Shown here: in pieces, positions 43,903 through 52,901 of the stretch | How positions within the stretch are numbered: the first letter of the stretch is position 1 | Layout of the letters: each line of letters starts with the position of its first letter | Origin: Kribbella sp. VKM Ac-2569 | Lineage (GTDB): Bacteria; Actinomycetota; Actinomycetes; Propionibacteriales; Kribbellaceae | Reading direction: 5' to 3' | Length of the DNA: 64,000 nucleotides | NCBI RefSeq assembly: GCF_004216905.1 | Contig: NZ_SGXJ01000001.1 | Coordinates: 2,294,001-2,358,000, forward strand | Notes under the pieces: model-generated | What the model was told of the DNA's origin: nothing | Seen by the model: the letters and a program-made list of their open reading frames with translations, nothing else | Database searches by the model: none | Position numbers and translations under genes: made by a program

Positions 43903-44870
43903 TCAAGGTCGAGTGGTTCTACTGGCTGTGCGGCATCTTCTTCGTCCTGATCGCGCTGCAGGTGCTCAACGACCGCAGCAACCCGAAACGGGTCGGCAGC
44001 GCGGCGTTCTGGGGCATCCTCGGCCTCTCGTTCGGCTACGGCACCTTCGTGGTGAACAAGCAGGCGCCGTCCTGGCTGCTCGGTATCGCGGTGATCGGCC
44101 TCGCGGTCCTGGCCGGCTCGGGCTTCCCGGGCAAGGGCGAGGAGCGTACGACGACACCGGCCGAGCGCGTGCACTTCGCCGACCGGTTCGGCAACAAGTT
44201 GTTCCTGCCGGCGTTGGTGATCCCGGTGGTCGCGGCGATCTTCGGGGCCTGGCTCGCGAAGGTGAAGCTCGGCGACGGCAAGCTGCTGCTGCAGACCGGC
44301 TCCGCCACCATCATCGGTCTGGGGGTCGCGTCGATCCTGGCGCTGATCGTCGGCATGGTGCTGCTCCGGCCGAAGTCCCCGGCCGTGCCGGTGCACGAGG
44401 GACGTCGTCTACTCGAGCACATCGGCTGGGCAGCGATCCTGCCACAGATGCTGGCCACGCTCGGCCTGCTGTTCAACGCGTCCGGGGTCGGCAAGGCGGT
44501 CGGGCGGGTCACCGACCACCTGGTCCCGAAGGGCTCGTTGATCGCCGCGGTCGCGCTGTACTGCATCGGCATGGCGGTCTTCACGATCATCATGGGCAAC
44601 GCGTTCGCCGCGTTCCCGGTGATGACGGCCGCGGTCGGCTGGCCGCTGCTGGTGCAGCAGTTCGACGGCACGCCGGCCGTGGTGTTCGCAGTCGGCATGC
44701 TGGCAGGTTTCTGCGGCACCTTGTGTACTCCGATGGCGGCCAACTTCAACCTGGTGCCCGCAGCGCTGTTGGAGATGAAGGACCAGTACGGGCCGATCAA
44801 GGCGCAGATCCCGACCGCGGTCCCGCTGCTCGGCTGCAACATCCTGATCATGTATTTCTTCGCGTTCTAA
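43899..44870 (+). CDS. DUF979 family membrane protein, putative 5-oxoproline transporter subunit
   Basis: This 323-residue membrane protein with about nine helices is the partner of the preceding DUF969 protein. It carries long hydrophobic segments and a conserved FCGTLCTPMAANFNLVPAALLE-type helix break near residue 275, likely part of the transport path. Overlapping genes imply equimolar synthesis. The transport role rests on family annotation, not on a visible binding motif. The third gene of the operon is DUF2891. Confidence 0.87.
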   Translation: MIKVEWFYWLCGIFFVLIALQVLNDRSNPKRVGSAAFWGILGLSFGYGTFVVNKQAPSWLLGIAVIGLAVLAGSGFPGKGEERTTTPAERVHFADRFGNKLFLPALVIPVVAAIFGAWLAKVKLGDGKLLLQTGSATIIGLGVASILALIVGMVLLRPKSPAVPVHEGRRLLEHIGWAAILPQMLATLGLLFNASGVGKAVGRVTDHLVPKGSLIAAVALYCIGMAVFTIIMGNAFAAFPVMTAAVGWPLLVQQFDGTPAVVFAVGMLAGFCGTLCTPMAANFNLVPAALLEMKDQYGPIKAQIPTAVPLLGCNILIMYFFAF

Positions 44871-44878
44871 GGAGTTCC

Positions 44879-45844
44879 ATGAAGTACGCCGCCGCCTGGG
44901 CAGACATCGCCTGCGAGGTGCTCGAGACGCCGTACCCGTACGGTACGGCCCACGCGTCGAAGGGCCCGGACGACGTCGACGTGACCCCGGATCGCCTGCA
45001 CCCGGCGTTCCACGGGTCCTACGACTGGCACTCCAGCGCACACATGCAGTGGTCCCTGGTCCGGTTGCTGACGCTGGCACCGGACCAGGTCAGCCGCCGC
45101 CCGATCGAGGTGCTCGACCGGCGCCTGACGTCCGACGCGATCGCCACCGAGGCCGCGTACCTGCGGGAGCGTCCGTCGTACGAACGCCCGTACGGCTGGG
45201 CCTGGGCGGCGATGCTGGTTGCCGCCACCCGCAAGACCCAGTGGGCAGACGCGCTCACTCCACTCGGTGATGTCATCGCGGACCTCGTCCTCGCCTGGTT
45301 GCCGAAGCAGGCGTACCCGGTGCGGCACGGCGTACATCTCAACTCTGCGTTCGCTCTGGCGTTGCTGCACGAGGCGTACGGCGAACTGGGTCGCGCCGAT
45401 GTGGTGGAGTCGATCCGAGCTCGCGCACTGCAGTGGTTCGGCAGCGACACGGCGTACGACACCCGGTTCGAGCCGTCGGGGACTGACTTCTTGTCACCTG
45501 CGCTGTCCGAGGCGGAGTTGATGCGGCGGGTGCTGCCGGACGCCGAGTTCGTCAGCTGGCTGTCCGCGTTCCTCCCGGGACTGGGTGGCGACGCGCATCA
45601 GCACCTGCTCGAGGTTCCGGTGACGGATGACTCCGGTGACGGGCAGCTGGCGCATCTGTCCGGGCTGGCCTTGTCACGGGCGTGGCAGCTGCGGACGATC
45701 GCGCCGGCGCTGCCGGAGGTTGCCGACGTACTGCGGGCTGGTGCGGACCGTCAGGTCGACGCGGTGCTGCCGACGGTCACCGACGGGGACTTCATGTCGA
45801 CGCACTGGCTGGTGTCGTTCGCCCTCCTGGCAGACCAGGCGTAG
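44879..45844 (+). CDS. DUF2891 family protein
   Basis: This 321-residue soluble protein of DUF2891 has AAGGAG just before ATG 44879, eight bases after the DUF979 stop. The N-terminus holds the conserved HPAFHGSYDWHSSAHMQW (near residue 42), rich in His and Trp, and YGWAWAAML follows near 105; the end has STHWLVSFAL. The all-alpha, His/Trp-rich pattern resembles an alpha/alpha-toroid enzyme, which I infer only. Co-operon with DUF969/DUF979 suggests it acts on the imported compound. The 3' end overlaps the convergent exporter gene by 53 bp. Confidence 0.85.
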   Translation: MKYAAAWADIACEVLETPYPYGTAHASKGPDDVDVTPDRLHPAFHGSYDWHSSAHMQWSLVRLLTLAPDQVSRRPIEVLDRRLTSDAIATEAAYLRERPSYERPYGWAWAAMLVAATRKTQWADALTPLGDVIADLVLAWLPKQAYPVRHGVHLNSAFALALLHEAYGELGRADVVESIRARALQWFGSDTAYDTRFEPSGTDFLSPALSEAELMRRVLPDAEFVSWLSAFLPGLGGDAHQHLLEVPVTDDSGDGQLAHLSGLALSRAWQLRTIAPALPEVADVLRAGADRQVDAVLPTVTDGDFMSTHWLVSFALLADQA

Positions 45845-47570
45845 ACGTACCAGTCCAGCTACGCCACAGCTGCGCATAACGACCACCGCTTGCCAGCAAC
45901 GCCTCATGTGTCCCTGACTCGGCCACGCGCCCATGGTCGAGTACGACGATCCGGTCCGCCTGCTCAGCTTGGGTCAACCGATGTGCGACGACCAGCGTGG
46001 TCCGTCCGGCCGTAGCCGCCGCACTGGCACGCTCCAGCGCACGCGCACCGGCGCTACCCGCCTCGGCCGTCGCCTCGTCCAGTACTGCGACCGGCGGGTC
46101 AGCAAGCACCAGCCTGGCAAAGGCGAGCTGCTGCGCCTGTGCACCTGTCAACGGATGGCCGCTCTCCCCCACGACCGTGTCCAAGCCGTCAGGTAGCGCA
46201 CGCACCCACGCCGATGCGCCGACCCGATCCAGTGCTGCCTCTACTTCCTCAGCCGTTGAAGCGGGTCGTGCCAGCTGCACGTCTTCCATGAGCGTTCCAG
46301 AGAAGACGTGCACCTCCTGGCTGAGCAGGGCCACCTGGGTACGCGTCCGGTCCTCGCCCAGATCGCGTACGTCGACCCCACCGAGCTTCACAACACCCGT
46401 CGACGGCGCGAGCACACCAGCCGCGATCGCTGCCAACGTGGTCTTCCCGGCACCACTCGCCCCGACCAGTGCGACCCGTTCGCCTGGCTCCAGTCGCAGC
46501 GAGACTTTAGTGAGGACCTCAGGACCGTCGTAGTGGTGACTGATCACCTGCAGTTCCAGCGACGCGTCAGCGGGGTCAGGGCTCGCAGGTGGCTCCGGAG
46601 CCGGCTCGATCTCCAGTACGCCGGCCAGCCGCGCCATCCCGGCCGCCGCCGTCTGGATCTGGTCGAACTCCATCAGTACGACGTTCACCGGGTTGAACAA
46701 CCGGTGAAAGTACAGGGCTGCCGCCGTCACGGCACCTACGCTCACCGAGTCCTCCCGCACCAGGAAGAACCCCGTGACCAGGATCGCCGTCAGACCGGTG
46801 AACTCGGCATGGTTGATCCGCGACGAGAAGAAGCTGAACAACCGGAAGACCGTGATCGAGATGTCCCGCGCCGTACCGGAGGTCTCCCCGATCGTCGCCA
46901 GCTGCCGATCCTCGAGCCGGTACGCCCGGACCGTCGCGCTGCCCCGCAGTGACGCGATGATCGCCTCGGACCGCTCGCCCATCGCGACCCGTTCCTGCTT
47001 GTAGTACGGCGCCGACCGCCGCAGGTACCACCGCAACGCCAGGTAGTACATGGGTACGGCGAGCAGACCGGCCAGACCGAGCCGCCAGTCGAGCGCGAAC
47101 ATCCCGCCGACAGTCAGCACGATCGTCAACGCCGCACCGAGCACCGACGGACCGACCTCGGTCAACGCGGCCGCCACCGACGCCACGTCGTCACCGACCC
47201 GCGAGAGCAGGTCACCCGTACGTACCTGCTCCAGCACCGGCGCGGGCAGCTGCAGCACCCGGTCAAGCACCTGCTCGCGGATCCGCGCCAGCACGGTCTC
47301 ACCCACCCGCGCGACCAGCGTCACGCCGAGAGCCGTCAGTACGCCGGCCACCACCGCCGCCAGCGCGATCAACACCACGACCCGCACAACGGCCGACTTG
47401 TCGCCGATGTTGTCGATCAGCACACCAAGAGCCCACGGCGCGACCAGACCGGCCGCGCTGGCTCCCGTGATCACCACGGCCGCGACAATCGACAGCAGCG
47501 GCAGCCGCCGGAGCTCTCGCCACAGAACGCTCCACGTCGCCCGCGGGCCCGCGATCGGCAACAGGTTCAT
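45792..47570 (-). CDS. ABC exporter half-transporter, subunit B (intact Walker motifs)
   Basis: This 592-residue fused membrane/ATPase protein has six helices (residues about 20-300), then an ATP-binding domain with normal Walker A GASGAGKTTL (near residue 373), Q-loop ALLSQEV, Walker B VAVLDEAT with catalytic Glu, and His in VVAHRLTQ. Its signature motif is altered from LSGGQ to LTGAQAQQ. It starts 4 bp inside the upstream partner gene (ATGA overlap), so the two form a heterodimer. The Walker site here would pair with the intact signature of the partner. Confidence 0.92.
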   Translation of the reverse strand: MNLLPIAGPRATWSVLWRELRRLPLLSIVAAVVITGASAAGLVAPWALGVLIDNIGDKSAVVRVVVLIALAAVVAGVLTALGVTLVARVGETVLARIREQVLDRVLQLPAPVLEQVRTGDLLSRVGDDVASVAAALTEVGPSVLGAALTIVLTVGGMFALDWRLGLAGLLAVPMYYLALRWYLRRSAPYYKQERVAMGERSEAIIASLRGSATVRAYRLEDRQLATIGETSGTARDISITVFRLFSFFSSRINHAEFTGLTAILVTGFFLVREDSVSVGAVTAAALYFHRLFNPVNVVLMEFDQIQTAAAGMARLAGVLEIEPAPEPPASPDPADASLELQVISHHYDGPEVLTKVSLRLEPGERVALVGASGAGKTTLAAIAAGVLAPSTGVVKLGGVDVRDLGEDRTRTQVALLSQEVHVFSGTLMEDVQLARPASTAEEVEAALDRVGASAWVRALPDGLDTVVGESGHPLTGAQAQQLAFARLVLADPPVAVLDEATAEAGSAGARALERASAAATAGRTTLVVAHRLTQAEQADRIVVLDHGRVAESGTHEALLASGGRYAQLWRSWTGTSTPGLPGGRTTPASAST

Positions 47571-49219
47571 CGCAGCACCGCCTCCTGGTAGGCCGGGTCC
47601 GAGGCAGCCAGCTCGGAGTGGATGCCCTCAGCAACCACCGCCCCGTCGGCGACCACCACCACCCGGTCCATCTTTCCCAGCAGTGCCGGACTGCTCGTCA
47701 ACACCAGCGTGGTCCGGCCGGTTCGCTCCTCGGCAAGACCCTCCGCCAGCAGCTCCTCGGTCACCGCGTCCACCGCAGTACTCGGATCGTGTAGCACCAG
47801 CAGCGGTGGCTCAGCGAGCAGCGCACGCGCCAGTCCGAGCCGCTGGCGCTGGCCGCCGGACAATGTCTGCCCCCGGTCGGCCAACGGCCGGTCGAGTTCT
47901 TCAATCAGGTCAGCAGCACCAGCAGCTGTCATGACGCGTTCCAGCCCGGCGTTCGCCAGGAGGTTGCTGCGCAGCGTTCCTTCGAACAGGTCCGTCTCGT
48001 GCCGCTCCAGCAACACGGTCCGCCGTACCGCATCAACGTCGAGCTCTTCGAGACGAGTACCGCCGACCAGCACGGAGCCGGTGTGCTCAGGTGCGCGTCC
48101 GGCGATGACCGTCAGCAGGGCGTCGGCGTCGCGGGGGTCGTAGCAGAGCACTCCGACGGATTCACCTGGCCGGAGTACGAGACTCAGCGACGACAGAGTC
48201 CCGTGTGAAACGCCTTCCACTGCAAGGAGAGGCTGGGTTGAGTCGATGGTTGTCGAGGTGCCCGTGGTTGTCACTGGGGGTGCCGAGAGGACCGAGGCGA
48301 GTCGCGAGGCCGAGGCGCGGGACATGGCGAGCACCTGGCTCGCGTAGCCGAGTGTCCCGACCGGCTCGGCGACGAACTGCGCCAGCCCGACGACCGTGAT
48401 CAGTTCGCCGATCGTGATCCGTCCGTTCAACGCGAACCAGCCCGATACACCAGCAACCGCAGCCAGCAGCAGACCGCTCAGTGCGGTCGTCACACCGTCC
48501 TGCAGCCCGTTCGTCGACGCAGCACGCAGTGTTGCCCGCAGCGTCGCTTCACTTGATCGCCGGTACCGCGCGGCCGCGTTGTGCTGCGCTCCGATCCCCC
48601 GCAACGTCCGCAGCCCGCTGACCAGGTCCGTCGCCAGTGCGGTCGTCTGAGCGACCGCCTCCTGCTGGCTCGACGTACGACGTGTCAGCAACGGCGAGAG
48701 TGCCTGAATCCCCAGCACCAGCAGCGGTACGCCGATCAGCACCCCGAGCCCCAGCGGTACGTCGACCAACAGCAACGACACCGACGACACGATCAACGCC
48801 GTACACGCCGCCGCCCCCATCGAGACAGCTCGCATGACCAGCGCAGCCTTCTCCGCGTCCGACGTGGCGATCGACAACAGCTCTCCCGACCGCAGCCCGG
48901 TCCGGTGACCACGTGGGTCCAGCACGCGCTGCGCGATCTCCAGCCGGAGCAGGTGCGTCTCGTACTCGATCGCCCACACCACCTGGCGCGCACCGGTCTT
49001 CCAGGCGTTCGACAGTACGGCGAACAGCACCACCATCATCAGCACGCACCAGAGCAGCGGCTCGACGTGGCCGGTCGCCACCGCGCGGTCCACGAAGATC
49101 CCGATCGCGACCGGCACCGCTGCCTCGGTCGCCTGGTGCAACGACAGGACCAGCACCCCCGCGACCATGCGGCCCCGATGCCGCCGAATCGCCCGCCTCA
49201 ACAGCTCCCCATTGGACAT
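47567..49219 (-). CDS. ABC exporter half-transporter, subunit A (degenerate ATP site)
   Basis: This 550-residue fused membrane/ATPase protein has six helices (residues about 15-290). In its ATPase domain Walker A is degraded to GVLCYDPRDADALL (no GKS/T), and Walker B reads VLHDPSTAVD instead of LDEPT, but the signature LSGGQRQRLGLARAL is intact (near residue 465). This is the expected non-catalytic partner in an asymmetric exporter. An iron-box-like TTAGG-CCTAA site lies directly upstream of its ATG, so iron-regulated export (for example of a siderophore) is possible. Confidence 0.92.
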   Translation of the reverse strand: MSNGELLRRAIRRHRGRMVAGVLVLSLHQATEAAVPVAIGIFVDRAVATGHVEPLLWCVLMMVVLFAVLSNAWKTGARQVVWAIEYETHLLRLEIAQRVLDPRGHRTGLRSGELLSIATSDAEKAALVMRAVSMGAAACTALIVSSVSLLLVDVPLGLGVLIGVPLLVLGIQALSPLLTRRTSSQQEAVAQTTALATDLVSGLRTLRGIGAQHNAAARYRRSSEATLRATLRAASTNGLQDGVTTALSGLLLAAVAGVSGWFALNGRITIGELITVVGLAQFVAEPVGTLGYASQVLAMSRASASRLASVLSAPPVTTTGTSTTIDSTQPLLAVEGVSHGTLSSLSLVLRPGESVGVLCYDPRDADALLTVIAGRAPEHTGSVLVGGTRLEELDVDAVRRTVLLERHETDLFEGTLRSNLLANAGLERVMTAAGAADLIEELDRPLADRGQTLSGGQRQRLGLARALLAEPPLLVLHDPSTAVDAVTEELLAEGLAEERTGRTTLVLTSSPALLGKMDRVVVVADGAVVAEGIHSELAASDPAYQEAVLR

Positions 49220-49221
49220 AG

Positions 49222-49235
49222 TTAGGCAACCCTAA
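49222..49235 (-). promoter_or_regulatory. DtxR/IdeR-type iron box candidate
   Basis: Read on the minus strand the site is TTAGG-GTTG-CCTAA followed by C, matching the half-site layout of the IdeR/DmdR box (TTAGG-TTAG-CCTAA-CC). It ends two bases before the ATG of the exporter gene, so the mRNA may be nearly leaderless and repressed by iron. Only about 13 of 19 consensus bases fit, so this is a candidate. Confidence 0.5.
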
Positions 49236-49288
49236 CCCACGGCAACGGATTGACACCTGCGGAAGTCCGCCGTACGGTCTCGCGTTAA

Positions 49289-49303
49289 TAGGAAACTTTC
49301 CTA
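49289..49303. promoter_or_regulatory. Palindrome TAGGAAA-C-TTTCCTA upstream of ROK operon
   Basis: This is a perfect 7-bp inverted repeat around a single C, flanked by TTAA on the left and ACAG on the right. It lies 62 bp before the ROK regulator start and is the obvious operator candidate for autoregulation of the ROK-GH4-kinase operon. The binding factor is inferred. Confidence 0.55.
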
Positions 49304-49364
49304 ACAGTTCGTGAGATCAGCGCGGCGAGTACCCGCGGGCGGCGAAGGGAGGCAGGGTTGGCCC

Positions 49365-50552
49365 ATGGCAACAACACCCGGAACGCCGCGCCTGCTGCGC
49401 GCGATGAACGACCGCGCCGCCCTGGACCTGCTGCTCAGCCAGGGCCCGCTCTCCCGCACCACGCTGGGCCACCTGACCGGGCTGTCCAAGCCGACCGCGT
49501 CCCAGCTGCTCGCGCGGCTGGAGGCTGCCCGGCTGGTCCGCCCGAGCGGTACCACCGCCGGCCGCCCCGGCCCGAACGCGCAGCTGTACGAGATCAACGG
49601 CGGCATCGCGTACGTCGGCGGGCTGGACGTCACGCCGACCCGGATCCGTGCCGCCGTCGCGGACCTGACCGGCAAGGTGGTCGGCCACTACGAGCTGGCC
49701 ACCCCGGGCCGCAGCGCCAAGGGCACGGTCGACCGTGTGGTCAAGGCGATCGAGGGCGCGGCCGGCGAGGCGGGCCTGAGCCGTGAGCGCCTGCATCGGG
49801 TCTCGATCGGCACGCCTGGCGGGTTCGACCCGACGACCGGCCGGCTGCGGTACGCGACCCACCTGCCCGGGTGGCACGCCCCGCACCTGCTGGAGGAGTT
49901 GGCCGCGGCGATCGCCGTACCGCTTGAGGTCGAGAACGACGTCAACCTGGCCGCGATCGCCGAGCAGCAGATCGGCCACGCCCAGGAGTACGACAACTTC
50001 GTGCTGCTCTGGGGCGAGGAAGGCATCGGCGCCGCGATTGTCATCAACGGCCGCCTGCACCGCGGTGCGACCGGCGGCGCGGGCGAGGTCGCGTTCCTGC
50101 CGCTACCGGGTACGCCGTTGGTCCGCAACGTCGGCCGCAACAACGCCGGCGGTTTCCAGGAACTCGCCGGCGGCGAACCCGTCCTGGAGCTCGCCCGTGA
50201 GCACGGCCTGAAAGCCCGTACGCCGGAGGCCGCGATCGCGATCGCGCTGCAGACGGAAGGCGCGGGCGACGCCGTACTGAACGAGTTCGCGCACCGGCTC
50301 GCCGTCGGTCTGGCCGCGATCGTCGCGGTCGTCGACCCGGAGCTGATCGTGCTGGCTGGTGGCGTCATCACCGCGGGCGGCGAACGCCTGCGTGGTCTGG
50401 TCCAGGACGAGCTCGCCGATCTCGCCGTACCCCGGCCGCAGCTGTTGATGACCGCGATCAGCACCGACCCCGTGCTCTCCGGAGCACTGCAGTCCGCCCT
50501 GAGTACCACCCGCGACGAGGTCTTCGACACGGCGGGGCCACCCATCACTTAG
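49365..50552 (+). CDS. ROK-family transcriptional repressor
   Basis: This 395-residue protein has an N-terminal winged helix (residues about 10-65; LSRTTLGHLTGLSKPTASQLL) and a ROK sugar-sensing domain (residues about 80-380). The kinase ATP motif DxGxT is changed to DVTPT, and the zinc motif CxCGxxGC is absent (RNVGRNNAGGFQE instead), so it is a regulator without kinase activity. ATG 49365 (MATTPGTPR) is preferred over an upstream in-frame start. It heads an operon with a GH4 glycosidase and a sugar kinase and probably responds to the released sugar. Confidence 0.88.
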   Translation: MATTPGTPRLLRAMNDRAALDLLLSQGPLSRTTLGHLTGLSKPTASQLLARLEAARLVRPSGTTAGRPGPNAQLYEINGGIAYVGGLDVTPTRIRAAVADLTGKVVGHYELATPGRSAKGTVDRVVKAIEGAAGEAGLSRERLHRVSIGTPGGFDPTTGRLRYATHLPGWHAPHLLEELAAAIAVPLEVENDVNLAAIAEQQIGHAQEYDNFVLLWGEEGIGAAIVINGRLHRGATGGAGEVAFLPLPGTPLVRNVGRNNAGGFQELAGGEPVLELAREHGLKARTPEAAIAIALQTEGAGDAVLNEFAHRLAVGLAAIVAVVDPELIVLAGGVITAGGERLRGLVQDELADLAVPRPQLLMTAISTDPVLSGALQSALSTTRDEVFDTAGPPIT

Positions 50553-50562
50553 GAGTCAACAG

Positions 50563-51819
50563 ATGAAACTCGCAGTCGTTGGTGGCGGATCCACTTACAC
50601 GCCTGAGCTCGTTGATGGCTTCGCCCGACTGCGGGACACGTTGCCGGTGTCGGAGCTGGTGCTGGTCGACCCGGTCGCCGATCGGCTCGAGCTGGTTGGC
50701 GGTCTGGCGCGGCGCATCTTTGCGAAACAAGGACATGCGGGCCGGGTGATCACCACGTCCGACCTGGGCGCAGGGATCGACGGTGCGGACGCCGTACTGC
50801 TGCAGCTGCGCGTCGGTGGGCAGGCTGCACGCAACGAGGACGAGACATGGCCGCTGGAGTGCGGTTGTGTCGGCCAGGAGACCACAGGCGCCGGCGGTCT
50901 CGCGAAGGCGCTGCGGACGGTACCTGTCGTGCTGGACATTGCCGAGCGAGTACGGCGTACCAACCCGGACGCGTGGATCATCGACTTCACCAACCCGGTC
51001 GGGATCGTGACGCGCGCCCTGCTGTCCCATGGGCACAAGGCAGTCGGGCTGTGCAACGTGGCGATCGGGTTCCAGCGCCGGTTCGCCGCGATGCTGGGAG
51101 TCACGCCGGAGGAGGTGTCACTCGATCACGTCGGGCTGAACCACCTCACCTGGGAGCGCGCGGTCCGCGTCAACGGTGACGACGTACTGCCTCAATTGCT
51201 CTCCAAGCACCTGGGCGAGCTGTCGGACGACCTGCACCTCCCACCGGACCTGGTGCGACAGCTGGGCGTTGTCCCGTCGTACTACCTGCGCTACTACTAC
51301 GCACACGACGCCGTGGTGCAGGAGCTTCTGACAAAGCCGTCCCGAGCCGCTGAGGTCGCTGCACTCGAGAAAGAGTTGCTGGACATGTACGCCGATCCGC
51401 AGCTCGACGAGAAGCCCGCACTACTCGAAAAGCGCGGCGGCGCGTACTACTCGGAGGCAGCCGTCGCACTCGCATCGTCTTTGTTGAACGACACCGGCGA
51501 CGTGCAGGTTGTCAACACGCTCAACAACGGCACCTTCCCGTTCCTGCCCGATGACGCTGTCATCGAAGTACCGGCCACGGTCAACGCACAGGGCACGAAA
51601 CCGGAGCCGGTGTCCCCGCTGGAGCCCTTGTACGCCGGACTTGTCGCCCACGTGACGGCGTACGAGGACCTGGCGTTGGAGGCCGCCGTGAAGGGTGGAT
51701 CCGAGCGCGTGTTCCAAGCTCTGCTGGCGCATCCACTGGTCGGGCAGATCTCCATCGCACAGGAGCTGACGGACAAGCTGCTGGCGCACAACAAGGACTA
51801 CCTCCCGTGGGCGCGCTAG
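50563..51819 (+). CDS. GH4-family glycosidase (6-phospho-beta-glucosidase-like)
   Basis: This 418-residue NAD+- and Mn2+-dependent glycosidase works by oxidation-elimination. The NAD-binding start is VVGGGSTYTPELVDG, the substrate region IIDFTNPVG (near residue 145), metal ligand Cys in GLCNVAIGF (near 168) and His in VGLNHLTWE (near 195), with the tyrosine-rich PSYYLRYYY near 243 holding the likely base. AGGAG precedes the ATG, 10 bp after the ROK stop. It may act on a phosphorylated or free beta-glucoside or aminosugar disaccharide; the following kinase could supply phosphorylated substrate. Confidence 0.9.
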   Translation: MKLAVVGGGSTYTPELVDGFARLRDTLPVSELVLVDPVADRLELVGGLARRIFAKQGHAGRVITTSDLGAGIDGADAVLLQLRVGGQAARNEDETWPLECGCVGQETTGAGGLAKALRTVPVVLDIAERVRRTNPDAWIIDFTNPVGIVTRALLSHGHKAVGLCNVAIGFQRRFAAMLGVTPEEVSLDHVGLNHLTWERAVRVNGDDVLPQLLSKHLGELSDDLHLPPDLVRQLGVVPSYYLRYYYAHDAVVQELLTKPSRAAEVAALEKELLDMYADPQLDEKPALLEKRGGAYYSEAAVALASSLLNDTGDVQVVNTLNNGTFPFLPDDAVIEVPATVNAQGTKPEPVSPLEPLYAGLVAHVTAYEDLALEAAVKGGSERVFQALLAHPLVGQISIAQELTDKLLAHNKDYLPWAR

Positions 51820-52811
51820 TCCCGGGCGGTGTTCTCGCCTTCGACGCCGGCAACAGCAAGACCGACGTCGCTCTCGTCGCCGCCGACGGGACAGTACTCG
51901 GTACGGCGCGTGGCGGCGGGTTCGAGCCGCAGCGGATCGGCGCCGCGGCCGCTGTGGACGGACTGGAGCCACTGGTCCGAGCTGCGGCGACCGCGGCGGG
52001 GATGCGCGTCGGCGACGTACCACTGGTGCAGCAGATCTCGGCGTGCCTGGCCAATGCCGACCTGCCCATCGAGGTCGAGCAACTCACTGCTGTCTTCGAG
52101 GACCGCGGCTGGGCCGAGTCGGTGTACGTCACCAACGACACCTTCGCGCTCCTGCGTTCCGGACTGGACGAGCCGCGTGGTGTCGCAGTCGTGTGCGGCG
52201 CGGGTATCAACTGCTCCGGAATGCTGCCGGACGGACGCACCGCGCGGTTCCCGGCACTGGGCAAGCTGACTGGCGACTGGGGTGGCGGTGCACAGCTGGC
52301 CGAGGAAGCGTTCTGGTCGGCATCGCGGGCCGACGACGGCCGCGGTCCGGCCACCGCACTGCTCAGCGCATTGCCGATGCACTACGGGCTGCCGTCGCTG
52401 ACCGCGGTGATCGAGGCGTTCCACTTCGGTGAGCTGCCGGCCGAGCGGCAACTGGAGGCCGCGCCGGTCCTGTTCCAGGTCGCGGCCGCCGGCGACGTCG
52501 TTGCCCTAGGCATCATTCAGCAGCAGGCCGAGGAGATCGTCGCGATGGCCGTGAGTGCGTTGCGGCGGCTCGACCTGCTCGGCGAGCGGGTCACCGTGGT
52601 CCTCGGCGGCGGCGTGCTGACGGCCGGCCACTCGGTCCTTCTCGACCGGGTCACGAAGCTGCTCGCCGACGTTGCCCCGAAGGCGATCCCGCGCGTGGTC
52701 GACGTACCGCCGGTGGTCGGCGCGGCCTTGCTCGGACTTGATCACACGGCCGCCGGAGCGAGCGCTCAGGAACGGTTACGTACCGCATTCGCGCCGCCAC
52801 CGGCTGCTTGA
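51807..52811 (+). CDS. BadF/BadG-type sugar kinase (N-acetylglucosamine kinase-like)
   Basis: This 334-residue ASKHA-fold ATPase has phosphate loop FDAGNSKTDVALV (residues about 11-23), a second motif in VCGAGINCSGM (near residue 130), WGGGAQLAEEA and the adenosine-loop LGGGVLTAG (near 270). This group includes N-acetylglucosamine and glucosamine kinases. GTG 51807 overlaps the GH4 stop by 13 bp, so the two are made together. With the GH4 enzyme and ROK regulator it suggests amino-sugar or beta-glucoside use. Confidence 0.87.
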   Translation: MGALVPGGVLAFDAGNSKTDVALVAADGTVLGTARGGGFEPQRIGAAAAVDGLEPLVRAAATAAGMRVGDVPLVQQISACLANADLPIEVEQLTAVFEDRGWAESVYVTNDTFALLRSGLDEPRGVAVVCGAGINCSGMLPDGRTARFPALGKLTGDWGGGAQLAEEAFWSASRADDGRGPATALLSALPMHYGLPSLTAVIEAFHFGELPAERQLEAAPVLFQVAAAGDVVALGIIQQQAEEIVAMAVSALRRLDLLGERVTVVLGGGVLTAGHSVLLDRVTKLLADVAPKAIPRVVDVPPVVGAALLGLDHTAAGASAQERLRTAFAPPPAA

Positions 52812-52901
52812 TATTGCAGGCCTGTTTCATTCGAATCCGATGCAAACTCCTGAGTGCGGTGTGGCGTCCCACTAGTAGGACCACATCCACTCGGGAGGTC
52901 G

